A stretch of 64,000 nucleotides of DNA. Source: Trichopria drosophilae. Its lineage: Eukaryota > Arthropoda > Insecta > Hymenoptera > Diapriidae. The stretch spans positions 207,078,001 through 207,142,000 of the forward strand of contig CM059583.1 of NCBI GenBank assembly GCA_030407085.1, read 5' to 3'. The stretch's first letter is position 1. Each line of letters starts with the position of its first letter. The notes under the pieces are model-generated. The model was not told the DNA's origin, did no database searches, and worked only from the letters and a program-made list of their open reading frames with translations. The position numbers were made by a program, and so were the translations under genes. Below, in pieces: positions 36,801 to 48,800 of the stretch.

Positions 36801-39800
36801 TAACCACCACTATTTGTTAGATATTTTTCAGTACCTCTACTAAGAATACCAGTAGAACCATCATGTGTTTCATATTGTTAAAATATATTTTTAAAAAACA
36901 CTGGAAGAGTTCGGTGACACGGGATTGATTTATTGATTTAATTGATAGAATAATTGAAGCTTATTATCCTGAAAGTAAACAAAAATGGCCAAACATTCAG
37001 CACTATTTAAATCAAACGGCATTTGCTAAAGTGAAATAAGCCACGATCGATAGTTTTGGACTTCATATTTCGAATTCTACGATCAAAGTTTTATCCTACA
37101 AATGCTGAAAACAATAATACTGTCCATTGAAGGCACTAACCCATTTTGTTTTGTTAGAATTTCTTTCTAAAACAAATTGACGGCTCCAAGATTGTTATTG
37201 CAATTCGTAATTTTTAATATTCTCGTACAAATATACATTATTCTATCTTTATATGCGTGTCCGTTAGTAGAAACGCAGAGTTTTTTTTATTGTCACTAAA
37301 TTTTCAATGTTTTCCTACAGTGTCGTCCGTGTGATATTAAAAGCGACACAAACTTTTACGATATCAAAATTCGGTTTTAAACATAGAAATTAAGTGTAGC
37401 ACACTGTTAAAAAATTTCAATAAAAGTGAATATTTGAATTGAAATTCTCGATCCTGTACGCATAATTTAAAAATGAGAACTTTGAGAAAGAAAAGCGTTA
37501 AATTATATGTTTTTCTTGATAAAGTTATGTCGGATTAGTCGCAAACTTTTCAATACCAAATATTTAAACTTAGTATGGTGAGCCTTACCAAGTCTTTATT
37601 CCTAGTATTTCTCATAAACACAGAAAAGATTTTCAAAAAATTTCTATTGTACTGCCCACATAAATTCTTTCAATTTTAACAGCTCGAAATTGAACGTAAA
37701 TAGTTATATTAGGCCAATTTTCGGAAGAATATCTTTAACCCTTTACTACTTCATTTCGTACAAGTGTGTTGACGCCATCTTGTGTCCAAAGTTCGTAACA
37801 CCAAGACTTTATTTTCAAATAATTAATGTAAATATATTAAAAATAGAGAATTGACTATTTACAGGATAGTGTACACTTTTGTTGCTTAAATTCATTCAGT
37901 GGCGAATTAAATTGGTGCGACTAAAAACGATTTTAAAAATTAAAATACGCACAAAATATCAAAAAATTGTTAAAATTACGATATTGATGTATAATAATAA
38001 TTGTAGGAATTTCAAAAAAATTTAATAATAATTATTTATTTTTGAATAACAAGAAAATTATTAAATCATTGAATGATCGCCACTTTATGTACTGATTTAA
38101 AAAAATGAGTTTGTCTAACTATCAAATAACACAGAGGTTATTTTTGCCTACATTTTTTCGTTTTTATGTCGCATTAAAGCCCAAAAAGGTAAATTTTGAT
38201 GTAAACACGGATAGTAAACAGCTCAAGAATATTAATTTTTATCTCTTATTTCTCAGCTGCGTTATTCTCTTATTTAAATAATTTAAACAGGATTCAATTG
38301 AGATACCAAATGTAGACAGATAATATTAGAGTAATTGTATAACATTACAAAATACGTCGTGTACATTATAAGTTATTATATTAAGATTCATTTGGAGGTT
38401 AGGTTTTTATTAATGTATCGAACAGTTTGTGTTTGTAATTGAAATATTTAAGAATGCAATAAGTCTAAGTACATTTGATATTCGAAGCGTTTGCTTTTAT
38501 TTTAGTAATTTTTATCAATTGCTTTAGATTTAATATGTTTTTTTTTTATTGGCAGATGGAAAACTCAAGTTTATAATTACTATTCTTGCTAAAGCTATGA
38601 TCCTGAAACTAGCGACAGATTCAATAAATCAGGGGTTCTCTACTTTTTTATTATCAATTAGATTATTACGTAACAAAACCATTTATTAACGGCCCATTTT
38701 GTATCTGCAGCTAATTAATGTCATTAACTGTCAATATCAGTAACACCTAGAGCGGCACAAACATTTTAACCATTGTTTATGAACAATTAACGGCGTATAA
38801 ACGACGTTCTGAACTATAAAATTAATTTCGACATGGCACAACCATTTTTTTTCGTCCAATTTCTTTCTGGAGGTACTTAATGAGTTCAACTAACGATATT
38901 AATGTCGTTTGAAGCGGCACAAGGAAGTTAACTATTGTTAATAAACAATTAACAGTGTAGAAAAGGCGTTCCTAGTTGCAAAATTCATTTCGACATGACA
39001 CAACCATTTGTTTTTCTTTCAAATTTTTACTGGAGGTACTTAATGAGTTCAACTAACGATCTCCAGGTCATTTAGAGCGGCACAAGAAAGTTAATTATTG
39101 TTAATAAACAATTAACGCCGAAATCAACAATGTTTTTTATCGAATAATTAATTTCTACATGGCACAACCATTTTTTAATCCAAATTTTTTCTGGAAGTAG
39201 CTAATAGCACTAACCACCGATATCAATGTCGTTTGAAGCGTCACAAAAAAATAAACTGTTGTTAATAAAAAATTAACGACAAAATAAACAGATTTTTATT
39301 GGCAAAAATCATTTTTACAACCAAATTGTTACATCCAAAAATCTTATTTATTAAGGCGATAATTGCTTATTAACAATAGTTAACTTTCTTGTGCCACTGT
39401 AGATGACGTGGATATCGTTAGTTGAACTCATTAAGTACCTCCAGAAAAAAAATTGGAAGAAAAAAAGTGGTTGTGCCATGTAGAAATTAATTATTCAATT
39501 AAAAACATTGTTTATCTCGGCGTTAATTGTTCATAAATAATGGTCAAAATCATGGTGGCCGCTTTTTTCTCGGAAAAAAATTCCCTGACTTTTCCCAGAT
39601 TTTTCCCTGACCAATATTTTAATGATATCTATTAAAAATAAACAATACGGATAAAAATGTTTTAAAAACACATTTTCAATAAATTCTTTATTTTTTCAAT
39701 CAACAACGAGTAGTATATTCTAAAACATATTATCTATAAAAATCCAGAAAAAAACTCATGTTCCTGCGGATTTTTTCGTGTTTAATTCAAAATAATAGTA

Positions 39801-42800
39801 GAAAATTTGTTGGGGGTTCTTTGTCAAAATTTGTTGTAAAATGTCAAGTTCTGCGGTAATATGTTAGACAATAATTATAAATGTTGATAAATTTTAGAAT
39901 TTAGGCGATTTTGGACAGTATATTCAAAGTATTGTCAAAATTCTTACGAATGTCGACAATAACAAAAAATTGCCATAAATTTTATATTTTTCAAATACTA
40001 TTGGACAAATATCAACTACTTAAAATAGAAATGGTAAAATAATCATTTAAACAAATTAATATTCTCAAAATTTGGGAGTTTTGTGCTGTTTTCAACATTT
40101 TAAAAATTTTTCTACGATTTTTAGACTTTTTATGCAATTTCAAAGATTTTTGAAGATTTAAAAAAATGTATGAAAGTTTTCTATCATTTTCAAAAGGTTT
40201 TTATTTATACAAATATTTGTTTAAATAGAGAATTAGTATGGCAAATATTTTTGAAATATTCTGTAAAGTATCTTTATAGAAAGATAAATATCTTTAAATA
40301 TAACATTGTTTGCATTTGTTTTTGTTAAACTATTAAATTTTATTCAAATCTGTTAGAATACATTCAATACCGAAATGTCTTATTGTTAAACGTGTTTATT
40401 TTTGTTGCAATGTACCAGAACGTTTAAAACTGAGCAGTACCACAAATATATTTTATTTAAGATTATTCTTTTTCTCAAAATTGTTGGTTTTTGGTGAATT
40501 CTGTCGAAAATGTTCAAAACTGAAATATGTTATTGATAAAAAACGTCAATATTTGTTTAAATTTGTGAGAAAGCATTTAAAATCATTTAAAAGAATTTTA
40601 TGCGAAACACGATAAAATAAAGCATTTTTCTGAATATGAAATTGTGCGATTTTTTGTTAAATAATGTTTTTCACTTTTTAAAGATTTCTCTACTATTTAC
40701 TTTTTCCCTGACCAATTTTGAAATTCCATGACATTTCCCTGATTTCCCGGTTTTCCCTGACGGTGGCCACCATGTTTAAGTTTGCGAAAATAATCACGGC
40801 GCTCACAAAACATAGATTGTAAACAGGATTTTGATTATTCTAAAGTTAAAATCGTAGCCTCAGAAAGCAATCTTTTTAAACGTAAAGAAATCGAACATTT
40901 TTTTATTAAAAATGAGAAGAATACAGTTAACTTGCGTTTCGAAAACTCATTTTTACCAGAAGTACACAATGTATTAATTTCTTAAAATCAGGATAACAGA
41001 AAGCAATAGGGGGTTTTAAATTGTAAACACATTTAAATCCGTTCAATTAGCACTCTTGTTTATTTCTTTATAGGCGGTTTGAATGTCGTAGTAGGTGAGA
41101 ACACGCACCTTTACAATAACAGAACGTATTTATATTTTAATGTGATATCATAATTTTATCCTTTTTGATTTAAAGTCATGATATTTGCATTAATAGGGAC
41201 TGTCAAAAATGCATCCCCTCTCCCACTAACCGTCCCCAATTACATTTTATATCATAAAATGGCGGGAAAACTTTTTCTGCACCTATAACTTTGTAAGTAA
41301 TTCTTTTATATTCTGTTGTCTCAAACCTAATATCTCTCCTTGATTATCTTTTTATATTTTTATGAATATTTTTATTAATTTTTTGTTGAAATATTTTTGT
41401 AAATATAACTTTTAGAATAAACTGAAGATGGCACATATCGTGATGCCGAAACGTATTTAAAGAAGAAACTTTTTGTTATTTATTTTGAATCCTGGGACTG
41501 ACTTAACCAAGAAAAAAAATCTTGGAAGGAATTTTTTAAACATTTATTGTTACTGATATCGACTGTTAATGACATTAACTGGCTACGGATACAAAATGGG
41601 CCGTTAATAAATGGTTTTGTTATATAATAATCTAATTGATAATAAAAAAGTTGAAAACCCCTGATTTGTTGAATCTGTCGCTAGTTTCAGGATCATTCTA
41701 AAACTCATTATTTAATTTTTTACGTTCAATTACAATACAACAGCCCCTGCCTTTTGTTTTTTTTTCAACACCATGGGCGCTTCGATCGTTTTTCTTCATC
41801 CACTCTAACGACGGAGCGAATAGTCATAATACTTAATATTATACTAAATAATATCTACATTTATAATGAATTAAAGCTACGTAAAATACTTATTTAAAGA
41901 TACTTACAATTACATCACCGGGAGGGAGGTCGGTAGAAAAGCTGCCATCCTTGAAAGACACAATATAATACAATGTATCAAGGATGGATAGTACCTTTGC
42001 CTTATAATACCGCGTATTTTTGTGTTTTGCATAAACTTCTTCCCATTGCCTGACAGGAATTTTCTCCTCGCTATCGTGATTATGACACGATATCTGAAAA
42101 CACGTCAATTTCACGTTAGTTTTTATTTAAAAAAAAACTTATTTTAACCCTTTGCGACATACGTTGTACCACCTAGATTTATTCATATTTCCTTACTTTT
42201 CTCGCAGAATTTAAAAGATACGGGGACGAAATCTTTTTTCATTTCCTATATAGAACTAAAATAACTATAAAAAAAATCATTCGCTCATTTAGTGTTATTA
42301 TTATAATTATTATTAATAAATAAAATTGAAAAAAAACGGCGTTTTTATCGAATAAATTCATTTTTGCAAACTACACAAGGTTTCTTTTTACTACAGATTA
42401 TTTACGAGGGTTTTTGGCCGAATCCGATGTTCGTTTTACCAAATTCAAAATGGCGGACAAAAAAATTTTTAAAATGTCTCATTTTTAACAAAATTTGTTA
42501 CTCGATAGTTTTCAGGATCTGTGATTACGAATCCAACGTTAATTTTGCCAAAAAATAATAACGAATAACGTGAAATGGTTTTCAAAATGTTTGGCTGATA
42601 AAATCTATTTGCCATCTTTACTTTATTGAAACTAACGTCTGATTCGTAATCAGCAACTTCGAAAACCCCCTAGTAACAAACTTCAAGCAAATCTGATGAA
42701 TTGTGAAATATCCGCCATTTTGAATTTTCAAAATCTGACTTCAAATTCGTAATCGGCGACCCCAAAAACTCCAGAATTTCATTTTCGGCTATTTTCCATG

Positions 42801-45800
42801 CAAAGAATGTATGCCGCAAAGGGTTTAATGTCTATAAAAAAATGTAAGCTACCTCAAGTTCATGGGAATCGGAACTGGTTAGAGTTATCATCGCTCCGGC
42901 TATTAGTCCACAAGATAAGTGAAACTGTGCCGTGCATTTGTGACAGTTCAAGCAGCCTCCGGACACTTGTTGGCAATAACAACATTGCAGCTTCACCGTC
43001 TTCGGGTGGACAGTCAAAACGTCAATAGGTTCTTTATTTACAAGATCTTTGAACATAGCTCCACGTAAAAGGAGTGCGCAAAGGACGTGAACCCATTGAC
43101 CGTCTGTAGTCCTCTTCATTGCTCCGCCGCTTATCGGGCACAAACAACACGTCTGCAAAACAATTCCAATTATTAAACATTCTTTCATTTAACCCGTTTC
43201 CGTCCAAAATCCCGTAAATTTCACTACATTTTAATCGTCACTTTTCTTATAGAAACTAACGATGAATAATTCTGAATATTTAGATTCTATAGTTTGCAAC
43301 CTTCCTCTTCCCGAATCCGTTTCTCACTAGGAGCAGTCATTTTTTAAATATGGCGGCGAAAAGGCAAAAAAATAGAGAAAATTTCGATTTTTGGATCGGT
43401 TTTTCATATTTTACAATACGTTCGCGCTGACCGATCATTCCAAAGACCTGGATCTGGTGGCATACCCGGGAAAAATGGATTATATATAATTATATATAAA
43501 TTTAGATCCAATTATATATAATAATATATAATTATATATGTTTATATACGATTATATACAATTATATACAATTTTTGATACAATTAGATCCAATTATATA
43601 TTATTATATATAATTATATCAAAAATTGTATATGGATTTTGGCCGTATATAATTATATATGTCCAAAATCCATATATAATTATATATAATTGGATCTAAT
43701 TGTATCAAAAATTGTATATAATTGTATATAATCGTATATAAACATATATAATTATATATTATTATATATAATTGGATCTAATTGTATCAAAAATTGTATA
43801 TAATTATATATAAACCATTTTTTCCCGGATAATGAGTTTGACTAAAAGTTGACATGCAAAATATAAGATGGCGGATCCAAGATGGCGGTTTTTTCACCGA
43901 GGTTTTTATAACATTTCCGACATTATTAGCTATTTATAAATATTGTTGTACACTTATTATTGATTTATATTATCATTTGTAATAGTATCTTTTATCCAAT
44001 ACTCGAAATTCAAAATGGCGGTTCCAAGATGGCCGACTGAAATGCAAACAAATTTCTTGATCCAGATGAAACTCCTCGGTGGTTTTCGAGGTCGCAGATT
44101 ACGAATATGACATTTGATTTTCATAATTCAAAATGGCGGACGAAAATACAAAACCGTGTCCGAAATAAAAATGGTTCTTCGGGGGTTTTATATTATATAG
44201 TTCACAATCATAGAAGTCTTAACCCGTTTCGTCCTGAAATGCCGTAAATTTTGACTCATCAGGTGCTTTCTTAAAGAAAAAAATCACTCAATCGTTTTGA
44301 TATAACCATACCTATTGTATTTTTTCTCGAACTTTCTAAATCCGGTTTCAGATTGACCATATCTACCGCCATTTTTTTACTGTGGCGGTTTAAACATAAA
44401 AAAATTGTGAATTTTGAAAAAATTTCTTCAAATAATCGTATTTTTGAACAGGAAACCGTGTTCGGAACAAGCTAAGTCTCTGTATCTGGTTGAGTAATTA
44501 GTTACACTAAAAGATAGGATGGTTATTAATTCTCCATTCAAAATGGCGGCTTCAAAATGGTGGTTCTCAGTCAAAATTTTGTTGAAAAATTTCTGGACTA
44601 TCTAACTCAAAAGCTACGAGCTTTTTAAAAAAACGTTGACAATGAAAAGTTCTTAGAATTCATTGAGAAATATAGTGGATTTTTTTCAGATTTTTTAAAC
44701 GAAGTTTTGAGAAATTTTTTTTCCAAATTTTTTTCAAAATTGTAATTTATTTACGAAAAATTCTGAACAAAATTTAGTGCATTCTGTGATAAATTCTAAG
44801 AGTTTTTTGTTCTTTGCAATTCTTTCCAAAAGTTGAGAGTTTTCGAGAAAATGAATTTCAAATATTATAGTTTAAAATTTTTCTTTCTCGAAAACTATCA
44901 ACTTTTGGGAAAAAATGCATAGAATAAAAAAACTCATAGAATTCATCAGAAAATGCACTAAATTTTGTTCAGAATTTTTCGAAAAAAAAAATTACTCAAA
45001 AAATTTTTCAAAAATTCTTTTAAAAAATCTGAAAAAAATCCACTATATTTTTCGGCGAATTCTAAGAATTTTTTATTCTTAGCATTTTTTAAAACAAGCT
45101 CATAATTGTTCAGTTAGAGCGTCGAGAAATTTTTCAACAAAATGTTCACTGAGAACCGCCATTTTGAAGACGCCATTTTGAATGGTGAATTAATAACCAT
45201 CCTATCTTTTAGTATAACTATTTACTCCACCAGATACAGAGATTTAGCTTGATTCGAACACGGTTTCCTGTTAAAAAATACGATTATTTGAACAAATTTT
45301 TTCAAAATTCACGATTTTTTTATGTTTAAACCGCCATAGTAAAAAAATGGCGGCAGATATGGTCAATCTGAAACCGGATTTAGAAAGTTCGAGAAAAAGG
45401 TGTTCGTATATCAAAACGATCGAGTGACTTTCTCCTTAAGAACGCACCTGATGAAAAGAAGTAAAATTTAGGGCATTTCAGGACGAAATAGGTTAATTGT
45501 AAATTATACTACTGCAAAAACTGTTTAGCAATAAAATAAACAAATTAATAATTTATGGCAGAATAAAAAATTTAGTAAGAAAAATTTATAAAACGTAAAA
45601 CCCCCGAGGAACCATTTTCTTTTCGGACATGCAACGTTTTTTATTTTCGTCTGCCATTTTGGGTCCGCCATTTTGAATTATGAAAATCAAATGTTATATT
45701 CGTGCGACCCCGAAAACCACCGAGTCAGTTTCATCTGAATCACGAAATTGTTTTTTGCATTTCAGTCGGCCATCTTAGAACCGCCATTTTGAATTTCGAA

Positions 45801-48800
45801 TATCGGATAGAAGATACTGTTACAAATGATTGCATAAATCAATAATAAGTGTACAACAATATTGTTTTATTTTATTTTTAAATAAAAATTCAGGAGCTGT
45901 TATTTTATGAATGTTTAATCATAAACTGGAGGAATCTTAGGTTTTATAAAACAATAACAATTTGATTGAAAGTGTGGAATTCTAAATTACGAATCTATAA
46001 CATTACCCTCTCTCTCACAAAAAAAAATGTAATTTTAATTCATTGATATCTAACTGTTGAGATTGAAGTTGACACAATTATAATTTTTGAACTTATTCTA
46101 ATATATGTCAACCTACCGTCAAGAACATAAAAAGAAAATAGTTAGGGAAAATCGCTGGAAAATCTTCTCCTTAACCCATTAAGTCCTGAATGGACGTTTT
46201 TTCACTACAATTTTCAACGGTTGTATTTAGTGTGAAAAAAGGCTCTAAAAAATTTGAAAGAAGACATATCTGACGTAAAATTAACTGAACTTTCAGAATC
46301 TGTTATTACATTTTTCAGAAAATGCAACCGTGAAAAACTATATTCGATTTTTTCAAAAAAATCATGCATTTTTCAAATGAATTTTTTTTTCATTTCGTCT
46401 TTTCACATTGAAATTGTTTCAGAATTCCTCTAAACGGTAAAGAAATCGCGTCCTCGAGACTTAAACTTTAAGATGTGCCTATGTCCATTTTGAAAATAAA
46501 GGTAAAAGCATCCAAAATGGCGGCCCAAACACAAAAAAATTAGCGAAAAATTCAGGAATTTTTTATTCAAAGACGATCGACTTTAGGAAAAAATGTTACA
46601 GAACAAAAAGTTCTTACAATTATTCAAAGAATACGCTGAATTTTTTTCAGAATTTTTTAAACACTTTTTTCATTTTTCAGTCGTCAAAAAATTCTAAAAA
46701 AAATTTCGGGCATTCTTTGATTAATTGCAAGAAGTTTTTCTTCCGTAACATTTTCTCCTAAAGTCTACCATTTTCAAATAAAAAATTCCTGAACTTCTCG
46801 ACAATTTTTTTCGAAATTTTTCTCGACAAAACTTTAGGAGAAAATGTTACGGAAGAAAAACTTCTTGCAATTAATCAAAGAATGCCCGAAAAATTTTTGG
46901 GAATTTTTTGACGACTTTTTCGATTTGTCAAAATTTTGGGATTTTGTAAAATGAAAGAAGTGTTTAAAAAATTCAGCGTATTCTTTGAATAATTGTAAGA
47001 ACTTTTTGTTCTGTAACATTTTAAAGTCGATCGTCTTTGAATAAAAAATTCCTGAATTTTTCGCTAATTTTTTTGTGTTTGGGCCGCCATTTTGGATGCT
47101 TTTACCTTTATTTTCAAAATGGACATAGGCACATCTTAAAGTTTAAGACTCGAGGATACGATTTCTTTACCGTTTAGAGGAATTCTGAAACAATTTCAAT
47201 GTGAAAAGACGAAATGAAAAAAAAATTCATTTGAAAAATGCATGATTTTTTTGAAAAAATCGAATATAGTTTTTCACGGTTGCATTTTCTGAAAAATGTA
47301 ATAACAGATTCTGAAAGTTCAGTTAATTTTACGTCAGATATGTCTTCTTTCAAATTTTTTAGAGCCTTTTTTCACACTAAATACAACCGTTGAAAATTGT
47401 AGTGAAAAAACGTCCATTCAGGACTTAATGGGTTAATAACCAATTGAATTTATCTATCGAAATACATCTAAACAAAAAGAAAACAGAGGGAGCAACCATA
47501 CAAAGTAAAATGTCTTACAATTACTATATAAACATAATTATTTTAATTGAGAAAGTCCAAAATAATTAAAACCATTAATAATATTTAAATATATAAATTA
47601 GTATTTAAGTAATGTTTATAGTTTCAATCATTCAAATGAATAAAAATAAATAAATAATAAATTGATGTTAAATTATTCTCTTTGTTATATTTAAAATGAT
47701 TCTATTCATCATTTTATTCGAACTTCATTAGATGTTCAAGGTTCCATCAACCCTCCAAAACGATCCAAAATTCAAAATGTAACCAGATTTCTAAGGTTAT
47801 ACCCAAAACCCTCCAAGAAATCAAAGATACGAAAATAATGATCAATCATCATTTTATTTAAAAGTAAAATAAAACAATATTTATAAATAACTAATAATAT
47901 CAAACACAAAATTCGGCGAAAAATCCGCCATCTTATATTTTGCATATGGGTGATTCTCCAAAAACAGGGCATTTTCAAGAATGAAAAATTGTTTTTTTTA
48001 AGTTATTGTAAATTCGTTTTTTTTTAATGGATTCTTGCTTATTAGCACCAAGTTAAGTTATTGTTAAAGTAGTCACGCTACAAAATTATTTTAAAGGAAA
48101 GGGGAAGACTTTTACTATGACGCATTTTCATACGACTATATAAACCAACAATTGCTTGTTAAAAACTTGAAAAAATAACTCTAAATAGTCAAAAACATAA
48201 TGTACATATCTGATTTAGTGCATTTTTATGAATAAATGAAAATTATTTATTAAGTAATAATTAAAAAATTAAGAAAAACATGAATTTTTGAAGAAGTTTT
48301 AGACAAAATAAATTTATTAAAGTTAATGTGTCGTTGGTTAGTAACTACAATGATAATATTATATTCATAATTTTAATAAACAATATTATTTCAATCAGGA
48401 GGGTTGAAAACTATAGAATCTAAATATTCAGAATTATTCATCGTTAGTTTCTATAAGAAAAGTGACGATTAAAATGTAGCGAAATTTACGGCATTTTCCG
48501 AAGAAATTCACATGGTATTGTTTTTACTTACCGCATTTTGTACACCGCATTGACACTTGTTGCAAGCCCAATTTTTATCATCTAGGGGCAAAAGAGTGAC
48601 GCCGTAACACGAAGCATGTACCGTCACTTGGCACACTCTGCATCTTAGTAACTTATTGTTCTCTGGTTCCAGTCTCTGATCTTTCGAGCTTGACGCAAAT
48701 AACCGCGACGAGGCCTAACATCCAAAAAGCTATTAGTTTTCTTTCCAACCAAACAAAAAATCACCTAGAGGTCAAAATTACTTACCCAAATTGGCGAATT

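Larger units (their letters stand above)
38597..41696. mobile_element. Foldback-type element with tandem-repeat arms, interrupted
   Basis: The outer ends are inverted copies: ATGATCCTGAAACTAGCGAC at 38597 against GTCGCTAGTTTCAGGATCAT ending at 41696, continuing for about 150 bp. The left arm contains four direct repeats of about 155 bp (38745-39350) sharing GGCACAA-AAGTTAAC and AATGAGTTCAACTAACGAT. An inverted copy of the unit lies at about 39350-39545. The right arm resumes only at about 41540, so roughly 2 kb of other sequence interrupts it. Confidence 0.7.
43193..48502. mobile_element. Large composite TTAA element filling the Kdm4 exon 5-6 intron
   Basis: The left end is TTAA (43189-43192) then CCCGTTTCCGTCC. 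The arm sequence at about 43205-43305 is found inverted at 48405-48502, almost identical. Further inner matches pair about 43850-44215 with 45590-45880, and the ATATAAGATGGCGG word near 43862 with its inverse at 47930. The right TTAA end is decayed. Three other elements are inserted inside (43465-43829, 44223-45492, 46175-47432). Almost the whole intron (43153-48531) is thus transposon. Confidence 0.7.

Noticed and set aside
43465..43829. Simple AT microsatellite
   Set aside because: Defined CCCGGG ends, TA flanks and a family resemblance to 59794-61181 show a bounded mobile element.
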